Positions 52,108-60,428 of a DNA stretch of 64,000 nt are shown here, piece by piece. The translations under genes were made by a program, and so were the position numbers. The notes below the pieces were generated by a model. That model did no database searches, was not told the DNA's origin, and saw nothing but the letters and a program-made list of their open reading frames with translations. Numbering within the stretch: position 1 is the first letter of the stretch; every line of letters starts with the position of its first letter. The stretch comes from JAWLHJ01 sp039587535. Its GTDB lineage: Bacteria; Gemmatimonadota; Gemmatimonadetes; Longimicrobiales; Gaopeijiaceae. The stretch covers positions 130,645-194,644 of the forward strand of contig JBDHIF010000002.1 in NCBI GenBank assembly GCA_039587535.1, written 5' to 3'.

Positions 52108-53606
52108 CAGGACGGGTCCAGAACGAGGAAGCCGGCCGCGCAGGCCACGGCGAGGGCGGTGACGAACTCCGGGAGGTCGACCGGAGGCGCCGCTCGATTA
52201 TACCCGCTCCAGAGCTCCGGGACACCGTCCATGCCCACGGCAATTCGCGTGAGGACGCGCAAGTCGACCGAGCGGAAGTAGCGAACGGGCTCGGGATGGA
52301 CGTCGCTCACCAGGTGATCGTCGAGGATCAGCTCCCGATCACGCAGTCCGGGTCGTTGGACCACCCGCGTCGTGGGGCCGTGCACGAGCTCCAGTCTGGA
52401 CCGCGCTCGAAGCTCCTCATGGGCTGCCACTACCGCGTGTCTCTCCACGTGGACCTCACCCAAACCCGAGGCCGGCGCCTCCGCTCGGGCCGAGACCGCA
52501 GCCGCAAGGCGGTCAGTCCAAAACGGCTCGCGGTAGGCTTCGGCGGCGCTCTCGAAGAAGTCGGCCGCCCGTGCCCGGTAGTCGGCGGCGACGTTGCGCT
52601 CGTGCGCGTCGAAGAACGTCGTCCCGTGCTCGCTCAACCGTGGATCGTTCAGGCAGGACGCGGCCACGATGCCTGCGAGCCGACCGGAGATCAGTGCCTT
52701 TTTCACACCGTACGAGCTCAACGGGTCGATGAAGCTCCCCGCGTCTCCGGCCAGGAGGACGCCGTGGTCGGCATGACGCCGACTGGTGTAGAGGGAAGCC
52801 GGACAGGCCCACACGGTGCCTCCCACGTGCGTCGCCTCGGCGAGCATGCTCTGCAGCACAGGGACCTGCCGAAGCTCGTTCTGGAGGCGGTCCAGGAGAT
52901 CCGTCGACCCGAGCGGAGCGTGCCTGGGATCCACCATGGCCGTCACGCACCTCGAGGTCGGCGACACGGGCACGGACCAAGCCCAGCCCCCCGGGTGGCT
53001 CCCGATCACCGTGTGGCCCTCGTCCGGATCGTTCTCCCGCTCGCGAACCCGCCACCGGCCCACCAGCGCCAGCGTGGACGTACGACGGTCAGGGGTCCTG
53101 CCGAGGCGCCTGGCAAGGAAGCCGTGGCGCCCAGTGGCGTCGACCACCCATGGGGCCTCGAAGGTGGATGCGCCTTCCCCTGCGCCCTGGCAGCCGATAC
53201 GCCAACCGTCCGAGGATCGCTCCGCCGTACGGGCGTGGAGCCCCGCGCGCACCTCTACTCCGGCGGCGCGCAGCACGCCGTCCAGAACTGCCTCCAGGCT
53301 GCCCCGATCGGCGTGATAGCCCCTCGTGTCATCCGCGAACGCCTCCCGCCGTGTGGGCGTGTCCGCCCAGGCCACGGTGTTCCCGAGATTCGGTACGAAG
53401 GCCGCTCCGTCCATGGCCTGAGCGAATCCCAGCTCTTCGAGGAGCGATCGGGCGGAAGGCGGGATTGATTGGCCGAGCGAAGCTCCGGGGGGCGTGATCG
53501 GCCGCACCAGCGTCACCCGGCGGCCGGCATCCGCCAGCACCATGGCCGCGGCGGCCCCGGCGGGTCCGCCACCCAGGACCAGCGCGTCCGAGCGGAACGC
53601 CGTCAT
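52107..53606 (-). CDS. qhpG: FAD-dependent monooxygenase for CTQ formation
   Basis: About 499 residues from ATG 53606; an in-frame start 48 bases upstream is less likely. FAD motifs: ALVLGGGPAGAAAAMVLADA near the N-terminus and GVLLAGDAGSFIDPLSSYGV in the second FAD site, the pattern of halogenase/geranylgeranyl-reductase-type flavoenzymes. WVVDATGRHGFLARRLG is also typical. The known QhpG hydroxylates the CTQ-precursor Trp of the gamma subunit. The ~140-residue C-terminal extension fits that protein. It is the first gene of the leftward qhpG-qhpF-qhpE unit. Confidence 0.9.
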   Translation of the reverse strand: MTAFRSDALVLGGGPAGAAAAMVLADAGRRVTLVRPITPPGASLGQSIPPSARSLLEELGFAQAMDGAAFVPNLGNTVAWADTPTRREAFADDTRGYHADRGSLEAVLDGVLRAAGVEVRAGLHARTAERSSDGWRIGCQGAGEGASTFEAPWVVDATGRHGFLARRLGRTPDRRTSTLALVGRWRVRERENDPDEGHTVIGSHPGGWAWSVPVSPTSRCVTAMVDPRHAPLGSTDLLDRLQNELRQVPVLQSMLAEATHVGGTVWACPASLYTSRRHADHGVLLAGDAGSFIDPLSSYGVKKALISGRLAGIVAASCLNDPRLSEHGTTFFDAHERNVAADYRARAADFFESAAEAYREPFWTDRLAAAVSARAEAPASGLGEVHVERHAVVAAHEELRARSRLELVHGPTTRVVQRPGLRDRELILDDHLVSDVHPEPVRYFRSVDLRVLTRIAVGMDGVPELWSGYNRAAPPVDLPEFVTALAVACAAGFLVLDPS

Positions 53607-53952
53607 GGGTGGACGGGGGGAGCGGAGTTGCCCACCGGGCTCGTCGCAATCCACGAGCGGGGTGCGCCTACTCCTCTACCTCCGCGGCGGGTCATCTCGG
53701 GGGGACAGGGAGCGCGAGGACCACAGACGGTGAAGGCCAAGAGGGACTCGAAATCAAGGATGACACCCATGGACGGACTCCGGGACGGCGGGACCACAGG
53801 ATCCTACTTTAGCCGGCCCCGGAGGTCGAGTGCGGCTGAGTGCGAGGTGCCGAGCCATGCGGCAGCGGTCTCGCGGTGGTGCGGCTCAGGGGGGGCGATT
53901 ACGTTCCCGACTACCATTGCCGAGTCTCGGACCCCCCCACAGAGGCATGATC
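53607..53952. other. Divergent intergenic region, qhpG / DUF1028 gene
   Basis: 346 bases. It contains the candidate leftward promoter at 53801-53829 and an AGAGG site before the DUF1028 start. The open frames seen here look like chance. No regulator gene of the QhpR type is present. Confidence 0.5.
53801..53829 (-). promoter_or_regulatory. Candidate promoter for qhpGFE
   Basis: On the minus strand: TCGACC, 17 bases, TAGGAT, each matching consensus at four of six positions. The leader to qhpG would be about 190 bases. Confidence 0.3.
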
Positions 53953-54822
53953 ATGCCCCGCCGTCCGCCCCTGTCGATCGTGGCCGCATTCGCGGTTGCG
54001 GCCTGCGCCGAAGCCCCGGAATACCCCACCGAGTTGGACATGACCACGTGGTCCGTGGTGGCGGTCGACCCGGCCACCGGAGATGTCGGTGTGGCCGTGT
54101 CGTCTTGCGTGCCGACGTTCGGCGACGGAGTCGCGGCTCTGGTGCCCGGCATGGGGGCGGCGGCCACGCAGGCCGGGTGGAACCTCGAAAATCGCAACCT
54201 TGTCTTCGAATCCCTCCAGGAGGGCCTCACCGCCGAGGAGATCGTCCTTCGGGTCACGGATCCGGAGTGGGACGCCGAGACCGACCGTCGTCAGTATGGG
54301 ATTGTGACCATCCACGATGGGCTCGTCCATGCGGCCGGGTTCACCACCCCTTCCCGCCAAGGCATGACACTGGACGACGACGGGTCCGCGCGGTACGCGG
54401 GCGTCATGACGGACGCGAGCCACGGCGTGAGCTCCCAGGGGAATACGCTGGAGAGTGAGGAAGTGGTGCGGGCACCCCTCGATGCCTATCGATGGGAGGA
54501 TCCGGCAGGGTTCAACGCTCTGCCCGACCGACTGATGAGGGCGTTGGAGGCAGGGTCCGTGGCGGGCGGAGACGTGCGCTGCAACAGGGACAACGTCAGG
54601 CAGACCACGGCCATGGCCGCCATCCTTGTGGCCCGAGGGGGAGATGAGCCCTACGCCACGGAAAATATCGGCATGACTGACGCCGGGTCGGCTGCAGCGC
54701 CGTGGCTGGCGCTCTCGGTACACACTGAGCGCTTCGCCGAGAACCCTCTCCTCGAGCTCCGGGGCCAGTACGATGCCTGGCGAAGGACCGTGGACCTGGA
54801 GCCGCTGAGCTTCGACCCCTGA
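53953..54822 (+). CDS. DUF1028 (Ntn-hydrolase-like) lipoprotein
   Basis: About 289 residues from ATG 53953, with AGAGG 7 bases upstream; ATG 53947 is close by. The signal is LSIVAAFAVAACAEAP, with a lipobox-like VAAC. The DUF1028 core shows TWSVVAVDPATGDVGVAVSS (a Thr at the expected N-terminal nucleophile region), GDGVAALVPGMGAAATQAGW, and SSQGNTLESEEVV. A typical C-terminal part gives DAGSAAAPWLALSVHTER. Family members are thought to be secreted Ntn-type hydrolases; the substrate is unknown. Lipidation would place it in the envelope. Confidence 0.82.
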   Translation: MPRRPPLSIVAAFAVAACAEAPEYPTELDMTTWSVVAVDPATGDVGVAVSSCVPTFGDGVAALVPGMGAAATQAGWNLENRNLVFESLQEGLTAEEIVLRVTDPEWDAETDRRQYGIVTIHDGLVHAAGFTTPSRQGMTLDDDGSARYAGVMTDASHGVSSQGNTLESEEVVRAPLDAYRWEDPAGFNALPDRLMRALEAGSVAGGDVRCNRDNVRQTTAMAAILVARGGDEPYATENIGMTDAGSAAAPWLALSVHTERFAENPLLELRGQYDAWRRTVDLEPLSFDP

Positions 54823-55012
54823 CACGTCTGGAGGCGGACTCCTCCAGGACGGACACTGGTCTGGTGCGCGGCCTGCGACCGCGGGGTTTCCCGCGCGGCG
54901 GACAGTGGGGCTCCGGAGCGGGTACGACCGCCCTGGCGGTGGGAACGAACGGGGCCGGCGCGCGTAGATTGGCGCAACGCTCCCGTCTCTGATTCCCGGA
55001 ACCATCCGCGCC

Positions 55013-55660
55013 GTGCGATTGAAGCTCACCGTCCTCACGGTCATCCTCGCCTTCGTCCTTGCTCTGGATCTGGTCACCAAGAGTTGGGCGCTCCGCACCC
55101 TGGTGTTCGAGCGCGGGGAGCTCTTCGGGGGCCTGGTACCGCTGACGCTGGCCTTCAACAAAGGCGCCGCGTTCGGCATCAGTGTGGGGGACGACTCTCG
55201 TTGGTTGTTCGTGCCGATCACCTTCGTCGCCCTCGGCCTTCTCGGGGTTCTCTTCAAACAGGCGGAGCGGGGCGACTGGCTGAGAATCACGGCCATCTCG
55301 TTGGTCGTGTCCGGGGCGTTGGGCAACCTCTACGACCGCCTTCGGTGGGACCGGGGTGTGGTAGACTTCATCGGTCCGTTGGACCTGGGATTCTGGTACT
55401 TCCCGATCTTCAACGTAGCCGACATGGCCATCAGCTGCGGGGCCGTGATGCTGGCCATCTCCTTCTGGGTGGAGGAGAAGCGTCTAGCAGAGCGGGAGGC
55501 CGCGGAGGCGGCCGCCTCCGAGGGCGCTACGGCGGCCGCGGGAGATGGGAGCCAATCCGCCGGCGACCGAGTGGACGCGACCCATGTGGAAGGCTCGGCC
55601 ACGGAATCGGGGGACGCGCCCCCGGCAAGTCTTGACGAGGACTCGGCTTCCACCGGTTAG
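55013..55660 (+). CDS. lspA: Lipoprotein signal peptidase (signal peptidase II)
   Basis: 215 residues from GTG 55013. Four transmembrane helices and the LspA motifs are present: ALDLVTKSWA (Asp19), NKGAAFGISVG, GALGNLYDRLRWDRGVVDFI (catalytic Asp118) and FPIFNVADMAISCG (catalytic Asp137). It cleaves lipidated prolipoproteins such as those predicted in this window. The C-terminal ~55 residues are an unusual Ala/Glu/Ser-rich soluble tail not needed for catalysis, so the protein is longer than the typical 160-170 residues. Confidence 0.95.
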   Translation: MRLKLTVLTVILAFVLALDLVTKSWALRTLVFERGELFGGLVPLTLAFNKGAAFGISVGDDSRWLFVPITFVALGLLGVLFKQAERGDWLRITAISLVVSGALGNLYDRLRWDRGVVDFIGPLDLGFWYFPIFNVADMAISCGAVMLAISFWVEEKRLAEREAAEAAASEGATAAAGDGSQSAGDRVDATHVEGSATESGDAPPASLDEDSASTG

Positions 55661-55672
55661 TCCGCGCGTCGT

Positions 55673-55694
55673 CGGAGCGCAGATAGCCGCTCCG
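55673..55694. terminator. Small bidirectional hairpin after lspA
   Basis: CGGAGCG pairs with CGCTCCG around an 8-base loop, between convergent lspA and the CorC-like gene. No U tract is present. Confidence 0.45.
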
Positions 55695-55715
55695 GCGTAA
55701 GGTGCCTGCCTCCCG

Positions 55716-56945
55716 TTACTGCTTGGCCCGAGGGAGGAAGAGCAGGTACTCGATGCGGCGGCCCCTCATCCGGGTCACTCGAAGCCGCCCGGAGTCCAGC
55801 TCGATCTCGTCACCGACCGACGGGATCCTGTTCAGCCGGCCGAAGACCAAGCCTCCGACCGTGTCGAAGTCTTCGTCGTCGCCAGGGACGAAATCCAGGC
55901 GTTCGGCGGCCTCCCTCAGGGAAGCACCGCCCCAGACCCGAAGGCGTCCCGTTGCCAGGGGCTGGAAGTCCACCGGCTCGTCGCCTTCGTGCTCGTCTTG
56001 GATCTCCCCGACGATCTCCTCTATTAGGTCCTCGAGCGTCACCAGCCCGGCGGTGCCTCCGAACTCGTCGAGCACGATCGCCATCTTGGTTCGCTCCTGA
56101 CGCATCTCAGGGATGAGATCCTCCACCGGCTTGGATGCAGGGGCGAAGGGCAGGGGGCGCATGACCATCTCCAGGTCGGTGATCCCGTCCCGGTCCGCGC
56201 GCCAGATGTCGCGCCCGATGACGATGCCGAGAACGTGATCCAGGTTGTTCTCGAAGACGGGCAACCTCATGTGACCCCTGTCGAGCATGGTGTCCCGCGC
56301 TTCCTGAACCGTGGCCGTGGAAGGGATCGCGACCATGTCCGTGCGAGGCGTCATGACCTCTCCAATGGACACCTCGTCCAACCGGATCACGCTTGACACG
56401 ACACGCCACTCGTCCTCGTCCAATGCGCCTTCGCGGCGTCCGATCTCCGCCAGGACCTCCAGCTCGGCCCGGCTGATGGTGGGTTGCTCACCCCCGGGCG
56501 TGAGCATGCGCGAGATCCATCCGAGCGGGATCAGGACCGGCTTCATCAGCACGATCATGGCCCGCAGGACATGGACCGAGGGCACCGCGAGCTGCTTCCA
56601 GAAAGTCGCTCCGATGGTCTTGGGAACGATCTCGGAGAACAGAAGGACCGCCAACGTCAGGGCCGCGGAGAACGCCGTGACCCAGGCTTCCCCGAACACG
56701 CGGGCCGCCACCGCGCCGCCCATGGCCGCGCCCATCGAGTGTGCGATGGTGTTCAACGTCAGGATCGCGGCGATGGGCTCGTCGATGTTCTTCTGTGCCT
56801 TCTCCAACCAGACTCCCGCAGGATGTCCCTCTTCCTTCAGGAGCGCCGTGTATGAATGCGAGACGGACAGGAACACCGCCTCGAGGATGGAGCACAGGAA
56901 TGAAGTCGTCAGCGAAACGCCGAGGATCCACGCGAGTGTGATCAT
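55716..56945 (-). CDS. CNNM/CorC-family membrane protein (DUF21-CBS-CBS-CorC)
   Basis: About 409 residues from ATG 56945; the frame is open for 57 more codons without homology. The N-terminal DUF21 domain with 3-4 helices (ILGVSLTTSFLCSILEAVFL, FSEIVPKTIGATF) covers residues 1-190. Two CBS domains follow (VMTPRTDMVAIPSTATVQEA; MRQERTKMAIVLDEFGGTAG), then the CorC_HlyC domain (LRVWGGASLREAAERL...VGGLVFGRL). Such proteins are linked to Mg2+ or Co2+ efflux and often annotated as hemolysins; toxin activity is not implied. A candidate promoter is at 57129-57157. Confidence 0.92.
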   Translation of the reverse strand: MITLAWILGVSLTTSFLCSILEAVFLSVSHSYTALLKEEGHPAGVWLEKAQKNIDEPIAAILTLNTIAHSMGAAMGGAVAARVFGEAWVTAFSAALTLAVLLFSEIVPKTIGATFWKQLAVPSVHVLRAMIVLMKPVLIPLGWISRMLTPGGEQPTISRAELEVLAEIGRREGALDEDEWRVVSSVIRLDEVSIGEVMTPRTDMVAIPSTATVQEARDTMLDRGHMRLPVFENNLDHVLGIVIGRDIWRADRDGITDLEMVMRPLPFAPASKPVEDLIPEMRQERTKMAIVLDEFGGTAGLVTLEDLIEEIVGEIQDEHEGDEPVDFQPLATGRLRVWGGASLREAAERLDFVPGDDEDFDTVGGLVFGRLNRIPSVGDEIELDSGRLRVTRMRGRRIEYLLFLPRAKQ

Positions 56946-57245
56946 GGTCGGGTCGTGGGCGCAGGGGCCCACGGAGCCTTCACCTCCGCCGCGGCGTCGA
57001 GAGTGAGGTTGCGGTGGTCGGTCGGAGATCCCGCATGTCCCGCCGGACCTGGCGTCCGCTTCGAATGACCATCCGTGTCGACTCCCTCGTCGGTGGTGGG
57101 CTCCCGCTCGGAGCACCGATGCGAGAAAATACTAGGAGGGCGGACGCGGGTCGACAAATCCGCTGTTGCCGCCCGTGCGGACTAGCATCGCGGATCCCCC
57201 GACGACTTCGGGGTAGGAGAGCCCTTCGACCCCGATGTTTCTGGC
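56946..57245. other. Divergent intergenic region, CorC-like / efflux adaptor
   Basis: 300 bases. Besides the leftward promoter candidate I see no gene, and for the rightward efflux operon no clear promoter. Confidence 0.45.
57129..57157 (-). promoter_or_regulatory. Candidate promoter for the CorC-like gene
   Basis: On the minus strand: TTGTCG, exactly 17 bases, TAGTAT, in a locally AT-rich spot (GAGAAAATACTAGG on the plus strand). Confidence 0.35.
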
Positions 57246-58445
57246 ATGCGCGCCCAGATGGAGGTAGTCCCCCAAGTGAGTGATCGAGTGCCGATCCGGT
57301 CCCGACGTCGCACTGTCGGGCTGGTCTTGGTCATCGTAGCCGCTGTCGCGATCGCGCTCGTATCGTACCCGCGTTTCGTTGTTCCGGACGTGGAGGTCGT
57401 GGCCGCGGGTCCTCGGGAGGTGGTGAGGACGCTGGTGGTCACGGGGCGCGTCCGTCCTGCGGTCCGCGTCCAGCTCGGGACCTCAGCGGCCGGGGTCGTG
57501 CAGGAGGTGGCGGTGCGGGAGGGGGACACGGTTGCCGCCGGCGCGTTCCTCGCCCGTTTGGATGAGAGAGAGGCTGCGGCGCTCCTCGCACAAGCCGAGG
57601 CCAGGCTGCTGGAGGCGCGGGCGGGGGCGCGTGACGAGGTAGCCCGGGCTGAGAGGGAGCTCGAGCAGGCGCAGCTTGATGCAGGCCGGCTACGATCGGT
57701 ATTCCCCGAGGGTGGCCTGGCGCTCCAGCGCCTGGAGGAAGCCGAGCGCCGCGCTTCCGATGCGGAGAGCCGCCTCCGTGCCCTACGGGCCGGTGGTGAG
57801 GAGGACGGCGTGACTGCTCGGGTGCAGGAAGCCGAAGCCGCCGCCGAGGCGGCTCGAGCACGGTACTCGGCGCACGTCCTCACCGCACCGTTCGACGGCA
57901 TCGTGCTGGCCCGCCTGGCAGAGCCGGGGGACGCCGTGGTCGTGGGACGGGGGCTCGTGGATTTCGCCGCTGTGGAGGGGACCGAGCTGGTCGCGTTTCC
58001 GTCCGAGGAGAACCTTGCGGGGCTAAGCGTCGGTACACGGGCTCGGGTCTCCGCCGACGCCTATCCGGACGATTCCTTCGAAGCCGGGGTGACCCTCGTC
58101 GCTCCGTCCGTCGATGCCGATCAGGGGACCGTCGAGATCCGCTTGTCCGCGGACCACCCGGTGCCGTATCTGAGACCGGGCATGACCGTATCGGTCAATC
58201 TGTCCGTGGGGCGTCGTAGCGCAGATGCGGTGCTGCCCGTCGGAGCCGTTCGTGGCCTGACGACGTCGGATCCATGGCTTGCGGTGGTGGTCGATGGTCG
58301 GATCGAACGGCGACCCGTCTCGCTCGGCTCACGCGGCGACAGTCTGGTCGAGATCTTGACGGGGCTCGAGGCGGGAGAGCAGGTCGTGAGGGCGGCGGAT
58401 CAGGTCGAGCCGGGAGATCGGGTTCGCCCGAGTCCGTCCGGTTGA
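57246..58445 (+). CDS. Periplasmic adaptor (membrane fusion) protein of an ABC efflux system
   Basis: 399 residues. An N-terminal membrane anchor (TVGLVLVIVAAVAIALVSY) is followed by the lipoyl half-motif (GVVQEVAVREGDTVAAGAFLARLD), then a helical hairpin of ~90 residues rich in Ala/Glu/Arg. The second lipoyl half is LTAPFDGIVLARLAEPGD, followed by the beta-barrel and membrane-proximal domains (LRPGMTVSVNLSV, AVLPVGAV). This is the HlyD/MacA type. It is coupled by overlapping TTGA to the permease gene, so it likely forms a MacAB-like tripartite pump with an outer-membrane factor encoded elsewhere. Confidence 0.88.
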   Translation: MRAQMEVVPQVSDRVPIRSRRRTVGLVLVIVAAVAIALVSYPRFVVPDVEVVAAGPREVVRTLVVTGRVRPAVRVQLGTSAAGVVQEVAVREGDTVAAGAFLARLDEREAAALLAQAEARLLEARAGARDEVARAERELEQAQLDAGRLRSVFPEGGLALQRLEEAERRASDAESRLRALRAGGEEDGVTARVQEAEAAAEAARARYSAHVLTAPFDGIVLARLAEPGDAVVVGRGLVDFAAVEGTELVAFPSEENLAGLSVGTRARVSADAYPDDSFEAGVTLVAPSVDADQGTVEIRLSADHPVPYLRPGMTVSVNLSVGRRSADAVLPVGAVRGLTTSDPWLAVVVDGRIERRPVSLGSRGDSLVEILTGLEAGEQVVRAADQVEPGDRVRPSPSG

Positions 58446-59674
58446 GGACGCTCGTCCCCTTCGAGCTGTTCGTCGCTGTCCGCTACCTCCGCGATGGTCG
58501 CTTGCAGACGCTGCTGATTCTCACCGGCATCGGGGTGGGCGTTGGCGTCATCATCTTCCTCTCCGCCCTGATCACCGGGCTGCAGGACAGCCTCATCGAC
58601 CGGACGCTCGGCAGCCAGTCTCTGGTCTCCGTCCGTCCGCCTGAGGAGATGCCACGCGTGCTGGGCGTCGATAGCTCCGACGCCCTCGAGGTGGTCGAGA
58701 CTCAGCGCCCCCCTCAACGGGTCCGCTCTATCGAGGAATGGCCGACCGTCCGTGCCATGATTCAGCGGATGCCCGGGGTGACGGCTGTGGCACCGACCGT
58801 CCAAGGGCCGGGCATCGCCGTGCGAGGGTTGGGCTCGGTGGCCGTGAACATCCGGGGAATCGAAGAGGCGTCCTACAACAGCATCGTCAACATGGAAGAG
58901 CGGCTCGTCGCAGGGGCCCTCGATCTCGGCGGATCTCGCATAGTGGTCGGCGCCGGTCTTGCCCGAGCGCTCGGTGTGTCGACGGGGGGACGGGTGCGGC
59001 TCCAGGTGGCGGGCGATCGGGGCGGCGTGTTCACGGTGGCCGGCGTGGCGGACTACGGGAGCAGCGAGCTCAATGAGCGCGTCGTCCTCGTATCGCTCGC
59101 CAGCGCGCAGAGCCTCTTCGACCTGGCCGGCGGCGTTTCTTCCCTCGAAGTGCGGAATTCCGACGTGTTCAACGCGGACGTGCTGGCCGGACGCATCGCT
59201 GAGCGGACCGGCACGGACACCGAGAGCTGGATCTCGCGAAATGAAGACCTGCTCGCGGGCCTCCGGTCCCAGAGCCTGTCGAGCGTCGTGATTCAGGTGT
59301 TCGTGGTCATCGCCGTTGCCTTGGGCATCGCCAGCGTCCTGACGGTCTCCGTGGTTCAACGGGCCCGGGAGATCGGCATTCTCAGGGCGACCGGGACCCG
59401 GGCATCCTCGGTAACGTGGGTGTTTGTCCTCCAGGGCGCCATTCTCGGACTTCTCGGCTCCGCGGTGGGTATCCTGCTCGGCGCGACGCTCGTTCGGGCG
59501 TTTCAGGGAGCGGCTCTGGATTCTTCCGGTGCGGCCGGCTTTCCCATCCAGCTTTCCGGATGGCTGCTCGTCCGTTCCGCCGGTGTGGCGCTGGGGGTCG
59601 GCGTGCTCGCCTCACTGATTCCGGCGCGTAGCGCCGCACGGATGGATCCGGCCGTTGTCATTCGCGATGGATGA
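58442..59674 (+). CDS. ABC transporter permease (MacB/FtsX-like)
   Basis: About 410 residues from TTG 58442, overlapping the adaptor stop. TM1 is LQTLLILTGIGVGVGVIIFL, followed by a ~220-residue periplasmic MacB_PCD domain (RMPGVTAVAPTVQGPGIAVR, RIVVGAGLARALGVSTGGRV). Three C-terminal helices of the FtsX domain include VFVVIAVALGIASVLTVSV and GAILGLLGSAVGILLGA. The end, VLASLIPARSAARMDPAVVI, is the classic FtsX/LolC C-terminus. The ATPase is a separate gene overlapping its stop, so this resembles a split MacB or LolCE-like exporter. Confidence 0.9.
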   Translation: MRTLVPFELFVAVRYLRDGRLQTLLILTGIGVGVGVIIFLSALITGLQDSLIDRTLGSQSLVSVRPPEEMPRVLGVDSSDALEVVETQRPPQRVRSIEEWPTVRAMIQRMPGVTAVAPTVQGPGIAVRGLGSVAVNIRGIEEASYNSIVNMEERLVAGALDLGGSRIVVGAGLARALGVSTGGRVRLQVAGDRGGVFTVAGVADYGSSELNERVVLVSLASAQSLFDLAGGVSSLEVRNSDVFNADVLAGRIAERTGTDTESWISRNEDLLAGLRSQSLSSVVIQVFVVIAVALGIASVLTVSVVQRAREIGILRATGTRASSVTWVFVLQGAILGLLGSAVGILLGATLVRAFQGAALDSSGAAGFPIQLSGWLLVRSAGVALGVGVLASLIPARSAARMDPAVVIRDG

Positions 59675-60371
59675 GGCGCAGCCGCTGCTCCGGGTGGAGG
59701 GAGTGCGGAAGACCTATGGCGCACGGGTCGTCACGGAGGCGTTGAAGGGGATCGATCTCGAGTTCGGAATTGGAGAATTCTGCGCCATGACCGGACCTTC
59801 GGGATGTGGGAAGACGACGCTTCTGAACATCGTCGGGCTCCTGGACCGGCCGACCGCAGGCCGTGTCTTGTTGAAAGGGCGGAACACCGGTCCCCTCGAA
59901 GATGCCGAGCGCACGACGCTCCGCGCGCAGGCGCTCGGCTTCGTGTTTCAGTTCCACCATCTGCTCATGGCCTTTACCGCAGTCGAAAACGTCATGATGC
60001 CCCTCCTTTCGACCCATGGAAGGGCGGCGCCGTGGATGCGGGATCGGGCTCTGGAGCTTCTGCGGCAGGTCGACCTCGCGGACCGGGCCACTTACCGTGT
60101 GACAGATCTGTCGGGAGGGGAGCAGCAGCGGGTTGCGGTAGCCCGTGCGCTCGTCATGCGGCCGGATCTGGTCCTGGCCGACGAGCCCACCGGCAACCTG
60201 GACACGAAGGCAGGCGAGCGCGTTTTCGAGCTCCTTCGTCGAGCCAATGAGGAGGATGGAACAGGCTTCCTCATCGTCACCCACGACGAGGACATCGCGC
60301 GCCGCTGCGACCGGATCGTACGACTGGTGGACGGACGCGTGGTGGAGGACCTGCGGCTCTCCGCGACGTGA
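59667..60371 (+). CDS. ABC transporter ATP-binding protein (MacB/LolD-type)
   Basis: About 234 residues from ATG 59667, which overlaps the permease stop by 8 bases. Walker A is TGPSGCGKTTLLN, the Q-loop region GFVFQFHHLL, the signature LSGGEQQRVAVARALVMRP, Walker B LVLADEPTGNLD, and the switch His is in VTHDEDIARRC. GFVFQFHHLL and EPTGNLDT are typical of the LolD/MacB group. It drives the adaptor/permease pair encoded just upstream. Confidence 0.93.
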   Translation: MDEAQPLLRVEGVRKTYGARVVTEALKGIDLEFGIGEFCAMTGPSGCGKTTLLNIVGLLDRPTAGRVLLKGRNTGPLEDAERTTLRAQALGFVFQFHHLLMAFTAVENVMMPLLSTHGRAAPWMRDRALELLRQVDLADRATYRVTDLSGGEQQRVAVARALVMRPDLVLADEPTGNLDTKAGERVFELLRRANEEDGTGFLIVTHDEDIARRCDRIVRLVDGRVVEDLRLSAT

Positions 60372-60415
60372 GCCGGGTCCTGCGGCCGGGTCGTGCCTCG
60401 GCCGCAGGACGGCTC
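60370..60415. terminator. Strong bidirectional hairpin after the efflux operon
   Basis: GTCCTGCGGCC pairs with GGCCGCAGGAC (11 bp), and an outer GAGCC/GGCTC extends it past a 2-base bulge. It overlaps the ATPase stop and separates it from the convergent LVIVD gene. Confidence 0.65.
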
Positions 60416-60428
60416 ACGCCTTCGCCCG

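Noticed and set aside
53607..53952. A regulator gene (QhpR-type) in the gap upstream of qhpG
   Set aside because: The gap is too short for an AraC-family protein, and its open frames have no helix-turn-helix pattern.
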